Below, in pieces: positions 22,595 to 33,799 of a stretch of 64,000 nucleotides of DNA. Positions within the stretch are counted from its first letter, which is position 1; every line of letters begins with the position of its first letter. This DNA comes from Plumapathes pennacea (taxonomy: Eukaryota > Cnidaria > Anthozoa > Antipatharia > Myriopathidae): positions 12,414,501 through 12,478,500 of the forward strand of contig OZ038473.1 of NCBI GenBank assembly GCA_964036295.1. Direction: 5' to 3'. The translations under genes and the position numbers were made by a program. Under the pieces are notes generated by a model. It saw only the letters and a program-made list of their open reading frames with translations. It was not told the origin of the DNA and did no database searches.

Positions 22595-24430
22595 ACACGC
22601 GAGTCTCAAATTTCAAAGTTTTATTTGTGCTGTTTTTTAATCACTTAAAATTTTTCTCAAAGAACTGAACTTGCATAATTAAAATATAGAGGTTTTTCTT
22701 GTGTAGCCAACGCAATAATGCAAAGAGAATCTTTGAAGCTGACAGATGGTCAATGCTGGCAGCGTGCCCAATGCAGCGCAAACATATAGACCCGCGACAA
22801 GGCGCCGACTGTACTTGTAAACAACGGATCAAAGTTGGAATAAGAAAAACCCGAACTTTGCGAAGTTCATCCCCCCGGCGTTTCGTCGACGTGTGTCGCA
22901 CGAATTTCGTTCGAGTAACTTTCAAAAGCTCGCAAGAACAAAGCATCTCAGTTTATTCTTGACATCTTGAACTTTGAATTGCCAGTAAAAACGCGTAAGC
23001 AAACGCCTCGCGTCATTAATCAAAGCAGCAAGGCAGCTGTAAGCTCGCGAATTTGTAAAAAGGACTTTTTTTGCGGACCAAAAAAGTGTTTTATGATAAT
23101 TGAGAGAAAAGAATTATCGACGCGGTTTTCACGGGTCACGCGACCGCAGCACCCTCCAAAATAACAGATTGTACCTTTTTGGCTCCAGAACTAAAAAGAG
23201 CATGCCTGAATTAGTCCAGATGTTAATTTTGGCTTGTCTAGGCTTCATTTTGGCGAAGCAGCGGCAATTTGTTTTTTGGAGATTTGATAAGAGTTTGTGT
23301 GCGGCCGCCATGTTAGTCGAACTTGGAACACGACATGAAGTTGATCTGTGACTCGGCTTGATGTTTAGTTACTTCACATCTTTCGCAGTGCCAATTTGAA
23401 AATATTTCGTGAAGGACCGATTTTGTCGGCCACGCGCGTATACATGGCTTTGTCACGGTATTCAAACGTCCATAGCTCCCGATAGATATTTTGTATCAAC
23501 TCGGAATTTTGCTTTAAGTCTTGAGGCATGATAGTCTTGAACATATCAGTGTATTGGACTTATTGGATACGTTACTTTTGAGATGGCTTTTTAGACGTCA
23601 CATGCAAACCAAGAATTGAAATACCTGACTAATTTGCATACTGTATGAACTTGTAAACATTCACCGGAAATGGGTAGTTTTGGCTTTCTTATAGCCGAGA
23701 TTACATATCTTTTTATCCTAGTATCTTCCAAGCCGTATTACTGTCACTACAGAAATTTTGGCGGATACTAAACCAATGGCTTCAGATTTGTTTAGCAATA
23801 ACTGACCACACCCACAAAGTGGGATTTGCAAGCTAAAAATGTGTTTTCAAGAAAAGCTATGCATAAAAAATGCACATTTATGTGTCTAACGCATAGGCTG
23901 AGTTAAGGAAAGATTTGCTGAAGTATGTAACACCTTTTATAATGATATTAATAATATTGTATTTTCTCCAGATACAAGAGAAACTTGTGGAATGTGCCAA
24001 ACAACAGACTTTTGTTGTAAGATTTGGTCAAGACTTGGTTTCACTTGCTGCATAGAAAAGTGCATCTTTGCCAGGTACCTAATTTCATGTGATGGATTGG
24101 TTCAACAAACTTGCACTTTTAAGGGAACTAGATTTTGATTGCATTGGAATATAGAAAAGACCATGAATTGGCTCTAAGAGTCCCTGTGTGAAACCTAGAT
24201 GCCGTAAAGGAATTTGAATGACATTTCAAGCACTAGGCCCTTGTCGGAGCAATAGATTGGTTAATTTTTAATTTATGATTGATTGATTGATTGGTTGGTT
24301 GGTTGAATTGACTGATTGATTGACTGACTGACTGACCAACTCATATTGATTGATTGACATTTGATGGTTGACTGACTGACTGATATTATGTATACAATAT
24401 TAAATGTTTCTTTTGTTTTACTCACTGCAG
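22595..24430. other. Intergenic or unassigned stretch
   Basis: No confident gene. A possible exon at 23972-24051 follows an acceptor (ttctccag) and reads IQEKLVECAKQQTFVVRFGQ then DLVSLAA and a stop. It looks like a terminal coding exon but I cannot link it upstream. About 24260-24385 is a tetranucleotide microsatellite (gattgattgactgactg). Confidence 0.35.
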
Positions 24431-27260
24431 ACAATGAGAACATTCTTAGTGGTCAGTTGGAGGAAATGGCGATGGAAGTTACACTAATGAATTTTGAAAA
24501 AGATGATCAACCTCCAAAAGAAACTTTGAGGTACACTAGATTGAGCTCAAAACACCAACATCATCTGCTTGCTTTAATAATTATTTATCATTTCTTTATA
24601 TCTTTATTTCTTTATATCCAAATTATTTGCAGCCAAACATTCCATGAGGTAATTTCATTTTTGGCTGAGTTTGCTATGAAGATGCAAGAAGGGGAGTATG
24701 ACGCTGAACCAAAAGAAGAGGCCAAAGTAAGTTTGTTAGGCTTAGAAATTCTCTCAATCATATAAGAAAAAAATTTATGAGTTATTTAGTGAGAATTAAA
24801 ACTATTCAGTCAGCTTTCATCTGAGCAAGCTGTCAATTACCCCAATATTGTTCTCCAAACTGAACTAAATCTCTTAGGTGGTAAAATCTGAAGGAGAAAT
24901 CTAAATTGATCACAATTTCTTGAAGCATGATCAGCTGTAGCTCTGGTTTTTGTGCATGAGAAGTCAGTGTTTGACCCCCAAGCCCTTACTGTCTCGTTTA
25001 CTGTTATGTGCAGGAGGCCATTAAAGACGCCGCAAAGTTGGCAGGGATATGGGAGTCCGCAGAAGGATTGTGTTCCATCTCCCCGCCAAAAATGGATATT
25101 TTTAATCTTAAGGTGGGTAAAAGATGTTAAAAAAAAAGAGTTTTTTTATTTCTGTGATTCAACTCTTAATTGACTTATCAGCCAGATGTATAGGGTGTTG
25201 CTATATTTTATATGTTTTCAAATTTGCAGGTGTTTCAATGCTCCCCAGTCAGTATTTGACCCCCAAGCCCTTACTGTCTTGTTTACTGTTATGTGTGCAG
25301 GGAGCTATTAGAGATACAGCCAAGACACTTGGACTTTGGGATGATGCGGGGGGACTGAGGTCAATTTCCCCGCACAAAATAGATGCATTTGTTTACAAGG
25401 TGGGTGAAAGAAGATGTAAAAAAGAAAAGAAGAGATTTTGTTTTTTCTATGATTCAACTCTTAATTGACTTATCAGCCAGATGTATAGGGTGTTGGTACA
25501 TTTTATATGTTTTCAAATCTTGCAGGTGAAGGAATGCTCCCCGGTGGGGCATTTGAGCCGAGCCGAAATGAAAAAATGACTCGGCAAATGCCTTGAGAAT
25601 CGTAGAAGATTTTTGAAAAACAAGGTAAATGTGCCAATGTTTGTTAGTTTTGACACACAAGGCTTTGTTTAAAGGGGCAATGTCAAGGCCGTATGCACAA
25701 GTGCAAAGTCAAAAGCATGAGAGAATGTAGGTTATGCATATTTGAGCCGCGAAAACAAAACTTCAAATTTCTCGACCAATTAAAAACGGTGGTTTCCAGT
25801 TTCTGTTCCTTTAATTTGCATGTGTCACGCTTGCAGTTTTTAAACGAAAATAACGAAAGCACAATTGGCCGCACCCACTGCTCTTTTCATAACAATACAC
25901 ACTGTCTATATATCATGCCTCATTCTACAAAGAATCACATTAGCATTTAGGTTAGAATTTATGAGTGGACCGGGTATTCTGTATTTGCTGATGAGTAGCA
26001 AATGCGCCAAGACCCTGAACAAATACGCGTTTTATAAAACTTACCAGGGAATACGAATTTAGTTTCCGGACCGATTATCCTTGTACTTTTTCTCCAGAGA
26101 ACACGGATGCGTTGTTTGCTGATCTCCTTATCGCAATCTTTTGTGGTGTTGTCTTGGAAGCGATAGAAAAGCTCATTTGTGAACGTAACAGCCATAAAAA
26201 AGTGTAGTGAAAAAAATTTCAAATGTACTTGTCTTTAGGACTATTATTTCTTTTTCAGAAGGTCTGACGGCTATGATTGAAGGTTACTGTCTTGTTTACT
26301 GTTATGTGTGCAGGAAGCTATTAGAGACACCACAAAGTCTTTTGGATTATGGGATGGTGCAGGGGGATTGAAATCATTTTCCCCCCCAAAAATGGATGCA
26401 ATTATTGTCTACAAGGTGGGTGAAAGAAGATATAAAAAAGAAAAGAAGAGTTTTTGTTTTTTCTATGATTCAACTCTTAATTGACTTATCAGCCAGATGT
26501 ATAGGGTGTTTATACAATTTATATGTTTTCAAATCTTGCAGGTGATGCTCCCCAGCTGGCCATTTGGGCAGATGAGAAATTAAGCAGAGGTTAGGCAAAT
26601 GCCTAGAAAATCGAAGAAGGTTTTTGCAAACCAAGGTAAATGTGCCAATGTTTGTTAGTTTTGACATGCAAGGCCTTGTTTAAAGGGGCAACGTCAAGTC
26701 TATGCACATGTGCAAAGTCAATAGCGTGAGAGATTGTAGGTCATAAAGGCAAAACTGCAGAGACTAAAGAGGGGAAATGAAAGCAGCCTTTTTGACTGAA
26801 TCCCTTGGACCTTAAACTTTTAATTGACTTATCAGCCAGATGTATAGGGTGTTGCTACATTTAACATGTTTTCAAATCTTGCAGGTCATGCAGCAGCGTT
26901 CCCCATCTGCTAACCAGGACGACATGTCCTGAAAAAGCAGCTGGGGAAATGCCTCTAGAACAGACGGAAGTTTCTCCACAACAAGGTAAATGTGCAAGCC
27001 TATGCGCATTTGTGAAGTCGAAAGCGTGTGAGAATGTTGAGCTGCAAAAACAAAACTTTGACGAATTGCCAACAAGCACGGAATGTTATCCAGCTCACAC
27101 AGATCCAATTTTTAAACAAAAAATCCTTACACTTGAACAAATAATTTTATATACATTTTCAAATCTTGCAGGTACATTACAATGCTCTCCAGGAGCCTGC
27201 TAAGTGAGAAATGTAACGGTGGCGAGGAAAATCACTCCCAAGACTGACGGAAGTTTTTAT
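24431..27260 (+). pseudogene. Tandem exon-cassette array of an unrecognised gene family
   Basis: In-phase exons with GT-AG borders: 24431-24530 (NENILSGQLEEMAMEVTLMN), 24633-24726 (TFHEVISFLAEFAMKMQEGE), 25014-25112 (EAIKDAAKLAGIW), 25301-25399 (GAIRDTAKTLGLWDDAGGL), and 26314-26415 (EAIRDTTKSFGLWDGAGGL). A partner exon starting at 25526 reads CSPVGHLSRAEMKK and then meets TGA where a related copy is open. Further decayed partner exons begin near 26545, 26885 and 27172. The 33-codon cassette (A-I-R-D-T-A-K-x-x-G-L-W, S-I-S-P-x-K-M-D) matches no domain I know. Stops and frame loss suggest a decaying duplicate series. Confidence 0.45.
24770..24925. mobile_element. piggyBac-like MITE, degenerate copy
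   Basis: Recognisable internal sequence (tgagttatttagtgagaatt, gtcagctttcatctgagcaa, gaaggagaaatctaaattga) without intact ends. It lies between exon 24633-24726 and cassette 25014-25112. Confidence 0.6.
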
Positions 27261-28789
27261 ATTTAACAAGGTGAATGTTCACGGCAGGGGGGGTTCTCCC
27301 ACTCGCGTTTAAGCACTCGTGTTAAAAAAGTTGGGCAAATCTGTATTACTGTATGTCTATGAGCTATTGGAAGAGTTACTGGTAATCAACTGTAAACATG
27401 AAACATTTTCAGGTACTGAGGGAGCAAAATCATGTCATACTTGTTTTTACAGGCTGAGGGAGAGACAGACAAGCGACAAGTCAAGGATCGAATACCTTCA
27501 GAGGCAGGTGAAAGGTCTGCAGACAAAGATCTTTTACATGGTTCAGTTCCTTTTGGTTAAGATCAGGCCAGGGTTCAAGTCTGGAGTTTTGCATCCAAGT
27601 CATTTCAAGCATTAGGATTGTAAGCCCTTCTTCTTTTTTCAACTCTTCCCTTCTATTTCTTTTTTTTTTTTTTTTTTTTTTTTTTTGTGGCCACCCTCCT
27701 GGGGACTCCATGCTTAGTGCTTTGGTACTATAACCCAGGGTAACCGCTTCCTTTGTTCCGACCCTCCGGTGGACATATGCTTAGCGGCATTTTTGCCAAT
27801 TTGGTGAATTCGCTGTAACACCGGGTAAGGAACTCGCTGTGTTCCTTCGCACAGACTACTGTTTTGGGGGTTTCCCCACAACAGGCAACTAACGGTCCAG
27901 TAACCACCTTTTTCTTATCTTCTAACAAGCAGAAACGTCAGCCACTTATAATGCCAGTCCAATTATAATGCCAGTCTAGTAACACATTGTCATGTTTGTA
28001 ATTGTATTCCAAGCCCGGCAACCAATGGCTACATCACCTTTTTTTTGCTTCTAACAAGCAGAAACGTCTGCAGCCACTTCTTCTTCGTTGTTCTGCAGAT
28101 ATATGGGTCCACCTTTGGGTCCACCTCTTCGCTTGGTTTTCTCACAGGTCATGCCTATTTTTGACATGAACTCTGCGGTTACAAGTTTGTCTGGTTTTTT
28201 GCGGCACTTTCTCAGTCTTAGCGAATACGTTCGCCTTTCGAAAGTCATACTTGGAACCATTAGTTGCCGGCAGGAATGTCCGCGGCCACTTCTTCATTGC
28301 TCTGCAGATATATAATTTAATATTAAAATAGCAAAGTTAATGTGCTTTTCTATCTAATAATGCTATCAATCGTTCTCAAATTATGCTTGGCAGCTTAACT
28401 GTAAACCGCCATATTTTTTTTTTTTTTTTTTTTTTGGTGACATGCAACAGAGTATGAACGAAAGTGATTGTGTGCAACAACCGCGGGCAAAATCTGGTCA
28501 AGCATGCGCATAGCCAGGTTTGGGTCCACCTCTTCGTCCGCGGCCACTACTTCTTCGTTGCTCTGCAGATATATAATTTAATATTAAAATAGCAAAGTTA
28601 ATGTGCTTTTCTATCTAATAATGCTATCAATCATTCTCAAATTATGCTTGGCAGCTTAACTGTAAACCGCCATTTTTATTTTGGTGACATGCAACAGTAC
28701 GAACAGAAGTGATTGTGTACAACAATGTACGGCAACAAGCTCCATCTTGTGACCATGGTCATTTCTAGTCCACATGAATATTGTTAATA
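27261..28789. repeat. Noncoding stretch with a tandem duplication of about 270 bp
   Basis: 27261-28040 shows poly-T at 27660-27687 and no credible gene. About 28275-28480 and 28546-28735 are near-identical copies sharing ctctgcagatatataattta, aatgctatcaatc and cttggcagcttaactgtaaa. A shorter related piece (cagccacttcttcttcgttg) lies at about 28073. Confidence 0.6.
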
Positions 28790-29660
28790 ATTTGCCCCCA
28801 CTGGGCTGGTATACCTTAACCTGCATGTATTCCATTACTTTGCCCGTAAAGGGCCGGTATAATTAAGCTTGTCTATATTTTACTGGTTTGCCCACAAAGG
28901 GCCGGCTTTTTTGTCCGCAAAGTGTTGGTTTAATTTAACTTGTATGTATACTTTTAGTTTGCCCAAAAAGGGCCGGTTTTCTTTGCATAAAAGGGCTGGT
29001 TTAATATCTTTTGTATATATACTCTTAGTTTGCCCAAAAAGGGCCGGTTTTCTTTGCAAAAAAGGGCTGGTTTAATATTTTTTGTATATATACTCTTAGT
29101 TTGTCATCGGTTGGACATAAAAAAATGCAGGCACAGAGTAAGCCTGGTGGACGTGGTAAACCTTCATGTAAAATATGAATTCTCTTAAACTAACAGTGGC
29201 AAAAAGCATGCATTTTAAGGACTTCACTGTCCTTTTGTTTGTCTTTGGAGTCTATCTTAGACTAGTATGCATTCCTTGCAAAGCAAGCTTTTGGTAATTA
29301 TGTTAATATTTGCCAGCAATGGACTGGTATACCTTAACCTGTATATATTCTAAAACTTTGCCCATAAAGGCAAATATTAAACCAAACCTTCCTGGTTTGA
29401 CCATCGGGTTCTTTAGATACCATGACCACTTACATTTACAACCATGTTCTTCTGTCTCCAATTCCTGGTCTGTAATGCATAAAGGCCCAGCATAATTTAG
29501 CTTGTATATGTTCTATTGATTTGCCCGCAAAGGGTTGGTTTAATTTAACTTTCATACTCTTAAGTTTGCCTGAAAAGGGCCATATTTTTTTGTCGCACAT
29601 AAAGGGTTGGTTGACTATATTTGGTATATAAACTCTTAGTTTGTCCACAAAGTGCTCATT
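28790..29660. repeat. Minisatellite of tttgcccaaaaagggccggt units
   Basis: Units of about 60-75 bp contain tttgcccaaaaagggccggt, aagggctggtttaat and tgtatatatactcttag. They recur through 28790-29110 and again, diverged, in 29310-29650. The piece tatatactcttagtttgtcc links it to the duplicated block at 31.8 and 32.9 kb. Confidence 0.65.
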
Positions 29661-29879
29661 GGTCTTGTTGTCCTTTTCTTTCTCTTTATCGTTTTTAATG
29701 ATTGTAATTCTATCTAATAATAGCAATGGTCTAAGGGATTCAGTCAAAAAGGCTGCTTTCGTTTCTCCTCTTTAGTCTCTGCAGTTTTGCCTTAATGACC
29801 TACATTCTCTCACGCTTTTGACTTCCCACATGTGCATAGACTTGACATTGCCAAAGCCTTGTTTGTCAAAACTAACAAA

Positions 29880-30115
29880 CATTGGCACATTTACCTTGTT
29901 TTTCAAGAATCTTTTACGATTCTCGAGGCTTTTGCCGAGCCATTTTTTTTATTTCGGCTCGGGTCAAATGCCCCACTGGGGAGCATTGCTGTAATCTTTC
30001 ACCCACCTGGTAAACAAATGAATCCATTTTGTGTGGGGAAATTGACCTCAATCCCCCCTCATTATCATAAAGTCCAAGCGTCTTTGCTGTATCTCTTATC
30101 ATTCCGTGCACACAT
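29880..30115 (-). pseudogene. Inverted copy of the 33-codon exon cassette and its partner exon
   Basis: On the minus strand an exon reads GMIRDTAKTLGLYDN then GGLRSISPHKMDSFVYQ and ends at a gtgggt donor. Next come QCSPVGHLTRAEIKK and a frameshifted remainder (about 29909-29990) ending near a gtaaatgtg donor. It matches the plus-strand cassette at 25301 and its partner at 25526, but points the other way. Confidence 0.45.
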
Positions 30116-31017
30116 AACAGTAAACAAGACAGTAAGGGCTTGGGGGTCAAATACTGACTTCACATATGCATGAAAACCAGAGCTTCAGCGCTGATGATGC
30201 TTCAGGAATTTGTGATGGTGGGGATCACCTCAGTTTCACCAATCTTTACTTACATTTACAACCATGCTTCTGCTTCTCCTAAAAATGATAGAGCTCCTGG
30301 TGATTTTGAAGGGATTTCTCCAGCTGCTGCTTTATTGCTGCTTGGCCCAACTGGATTGCTGGGGAGCATTGCATGACCTTTGTTAAAAAAACGTCCATTT
30401 TTGGGGGGGGGAATTGTTTTCAATTCCGCTGCCCTGGCCCAGATTCCTGCTGATTTTGCCGCATCTTTGATGCCTTTATTTACTAAAACACTTTTCGTCC
30501 TCCACTTTCTTGGTGTAGAGGTCCTGGTCTTTAGTCCTGTGCTACCAAAAGCCGCATGTTTTGCACTGGAGCTGTTTCAATACATTTTTGCTCCATGATG
30601 GCCGGTGTTGAAGCACAAAATGAGTTTGATGCCATATATATATCCAGATGGAATCGTTGAATATACGAAAACAATAGTGAGGGCTTAACACTATTCCCAG
30701 CGGTCTTTTGGTCCCCCAAGCAAGATTGATCTTAATCCTGCCGCAGACTCGCAATTTCACACCCTCTGTTTCCTTCCCTTTACCTTTAATTCGGCCAATA
30801 AATTTTGAATTCTTTCCTTGTATGATCTGAAGGAGGGAAGATTTCATTAAATATAAAGTTTTCAGGCTGTTTTACATGTGGGACAAGTATGCTTATGAAA
30901 AACTGACTTGGTTTTCATACTTGTGGACCCTTCTGTTAAACAATTTTGGGTGAAGTATAGGCCTCCCGAATAATAACATTCATACATTAGTTTTTGTAGT
31001 GTCAACAGAAGGTTTAA

Positions 31018-31216
31018 TTACCCTTTCACTCCAAAGTTCAAAATATAGATTCTCCCAACCTTTCAAAAACATATGGGTATTGTACAGAGAGTTTACAATG
31101 TAATCAGTTTTCAGCCCCACAAGGTATCAAAAGTAAAGTTCTCTTTACTGTACGATATATTTGTTTTGTGAGAACTAAAGAAGAAAGTTGATCACTCTTG
31201 GGAGTGAACAGGTTTA
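31018..31216. mobile_element. piggyBac-like MITE inside duplication unit 1
   Basis: Ends ccctttcactccaaagttc and cttgggagtgaacaggttta, with a slightly altered TTAA (taatta) on the left. It was present before the local duplication, because unit 2 carries it at the same place. Confidence 0.75.
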
Positions 31217-32219
31217 TAGTTCTTTCTGAAAATAATTCAATAAATGAAGGCCTTACTTTATTTTCTCTTCAAGTTCTTTCAGTTTACTTTCTGCCTGATG
31301 ATTGAAATGACTGAGGATTTCAAGGAAATGTTGTACAAATTGTCAATCTTGTATAACAGAAACATACCTGTTCTTGTATAACAGAAACATACCTGTTCCA
31401 ACTCAGACTTGAAGCCTGCAGCTCTTTTAAGCAGCTCTTTTAAGCAGCTGTGGATCCTTCTGCCAGAGGAACAGGTAGAATTCAGCAATGTATCATTTGA
31501 ACAGTTTTATAATTCAAACCAGTTGTACTCAAACCAGATGGAATCGTTGAATATACGAAAACAATAGTCCCAGCCAGCGGTTTTTTTAATTGGAAAATCT
31601 CTGGGACCACAATAACACGATTTTTTCTTTCTTTACTTACTTTCTTACCTTTTTTTTTTTTTTTTTGCATGTTTTAGTGCTTCCTGGCAAGGCCTTATGT
31701 TTCCTTTGCATTTAAGGCATGATGCCATACAGTCCTTTCTTTCTTTCTTTTCTTTTCTTTTCTTTCTTTTTTTCATGCCATAAGAGTATATATTTGGTAT
31801 ATATACTCTTAGTTTGTCCACAAAGTGCTCATTGGTCTTGTTGTCCTCTTCTTCTCTTTATCGTTTTTATTGATTGTAATTCTATCTAATAATGGTATTG
31901 GTCTAAGGGATTCAGTCAAAAAGGCTGCTTTTATTTATCTTAATCCTGCCGCAGACTCGCAATTTCACACCCTCTGTTTCCTTCCCTTTACCTTTAATTC
32001 GGCCAATAAATGTTCAATTCTTTCCTTGTATGATCTGAAGGAGGGAAGATTTCATTAAATATAAAGTTTTCAGGCTGTTTTACATGTGGGACAAGTATGC
32101 TTATGAAAAACTGACTTAGTTTTCATACTTGTGGACCCTTCTGTTAAACAATTTTGGGTGAAGTATAGGCCTCCCGAATAATAACATTCATACATTAGTT
32201 TTTGTAGTGTCAACAGAAG

Positions 32220-32418
32220 GTTTACCCTTTCACTCCAAAGTTCAAAATATAGATTCTCCCAACCTTTCAAAAACATATGGGTATTGTACAGAGAGTTTAC
32301 AATGTAATCAGTTTTCAGCCCCACAAGGTATCAAAAGTAAAGTTCTCTTTACTGTACGATATATTTGTTTTGTGAGAACTAAAGAAGAAAGTTGATCACT
32401 CTTGGGAGTGAACAGGTT
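32220..32418. mobile_element. piggyBac-like MITE inside duplication unit 2
   Basis: Duplicate of the copy at 31018-31216, with the left flank shortened (gaaggtttaccctttcac). Confidence 0.75.
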
Positions 32419-33169
32419 TATAGTTCTTTCTGAAAATAATTCAATAAATGAAGGCCTTACTTTATTTTCTCTTCGAGTTCTTTCAGTTTACCTTCTGCCT
32501 GTTCCAACTCTGACTTGAAGCCTGCAGCTCTTTTAAGCAGCTCTTTTAAGCAGATGTGGATCCTTCTGCCAGAGGAACAGGTAGAATTCAGCAATGTATC
32601 ATTTGAACAGTTTTATAATTCAAACCAGTTGTACTCGAACCAGATGGAATCGTTGAATATACGAAAACAATAGTCCCAGCCAGCGGTTTTTTTAATTGGA
32701 AAATCTCTGGGACCACAATAACACGATTTTTTCTTTCTTTACTTACTTTCTTACCTTTTTTTTTTTTTTTTTGCACGTTTTAGTGCTTCCTGGCAAGGCC
32801 TTATGTTTCCTTTGCATTTAAGGCATGATGCCATACAGTCCTTTCTTTCTTTCTTTTTTTTCTTTTCTTTCTTTTCTTCATGCCATAAGAGTATATATTT
32901 GGTATATATACTCTTAGTTTGTCCACAAAGTGCTCATTGGTCTTGTTGTCCTCTTCTTTCTCTTTATCGTTTTTATTGATTGTAATTCTATCTAATAATG
33001 GTAATGGTCTAAGGGATTCAGTCAAAAAGGCTGCTTTTATTTCTCCTCTTTAGTTTCTGCAGTTTGCCTTAATGACCTACATTCTATCACGCTTTTGACT
33101 TCCCACATGTGCATAGACTTGACATTGCCAAAGCCTTGTTTGTCAAAACTAACAAACATTGGCACATTT

Positions 33170-33375
33170 ACCTTGTTGAATCTTTTACGATTCTCGAGGC
33201 TTTTGCCGAGCGGTTTTTTTATTTCGGCTCGGCTCAAATGCCCTGCTGGGGAGCATTGCTGTAATCTTTCACCCACCTGATGAACAAATTCGTCCATTTT
33301 GTGTGGGGGGATTAACCTCAATCCCCTCGCATTATCGTAAACCCCAAGAGTCTTCGCTGTATCTCTTATCGCTAC
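33170..33375 (-). pseudogene. Second inverted exon cassette, partner exon open
   Basis: Minus-strand cassette containing DTAKTLGVYDN-type sequence and RLIPPHKMDEFVHQ, with a gtgggt donor. The partner exon reads QCSPAGHLSRAEIKK then PLGKSLENRKRFNK to a gtaaatgtg donor. The partner frame is intact here, whereas the plus-strand relative at 25526 has a TGA after EMKK. Whether it belongs to a working gene is unknown. Confidence 0.42.
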
Positions 33376-33663
33376 CTTTACACAGAGATTTGTAATTTCA
33401 CGACAAGAGTACTCACCTCAATTTCTCAATTAACTTGAGAATTTGGCTTCCCTTCCCCTGATTTTTTTCAGGGGGAAACCATTCCTGCAGCTTTTCCCAG
33501 TCTTGCCAAGGATCCTAAGCCAGAGAAAAAAGACAATGAGGTGGGAATGGTTTAGATTAAATAGACCAAGCAACCAAGCAGATCAGTTAGTCGCATGAAA
33601 ATTGGACTATCGCTTTCTACTATAATGTTGCATGCAAGAAAATAGCATGAGGGATTTGCTTAC

Positions 33664-33732
33664 TTCTAAAAACGATTCAACGTACTGAAGGATGAATACC
33701 CCACAGTCATATGAATTGTCCTGTTGAGGGAC
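33664..33732 (-). CDS. Isolated SENP6/7-like Ulp1 protease exon
   Basis: A 23-codon exon, acceptor tttaaag and donor gtaagc, reads VPQQDNSYDCGVFILQYVES then FLE. Q-x(6)-D-C-G is the oxyanion Gln and catalytic Cys region of SUMO proteases of the SENP6/7 type. No neighbouring exon of such a gene was found. It is probably a gene fragment carried by duplication, or one exon of a gene whose others I could not see. Confidence 0.5.
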
Positions 33733-33799
33733 CTTTAAAACAACAACAACAACAACAACAACAACAAAAGAAGGATAAACGCCAATGTTAACCTCCTCT

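Larger units (their letters stand above)
30722..33045. repeat. Tandem segmental duplication, two units of about 1.1-1.2 kb
   Basis: Unit 1 runs from about 30727 and unit 2 from about 31937; both begin atcttaatcctgccgcagac. Each contains a piggyBac-like MITE, a minus-strand terminal coding piece (KRAAGFKSELEQ, KLKELEEKIK then stop, near 31255-31440 and 32460-32560) and an identical T-rich tract. Each ends in ggattcagtcaaaaaggctg. Only a few substitutions and small indels separate them, so the duplication is recent. Confidence 0.8.

Noticed and set aside
23972-24074. Cysteine-rich reading ETCGMCQTTDFCCKIW as a zinc module
   Set aside because: Another frame of the same piece reads a more ordinary terminal exon with a stop; neither could be linked, so no gene was called.
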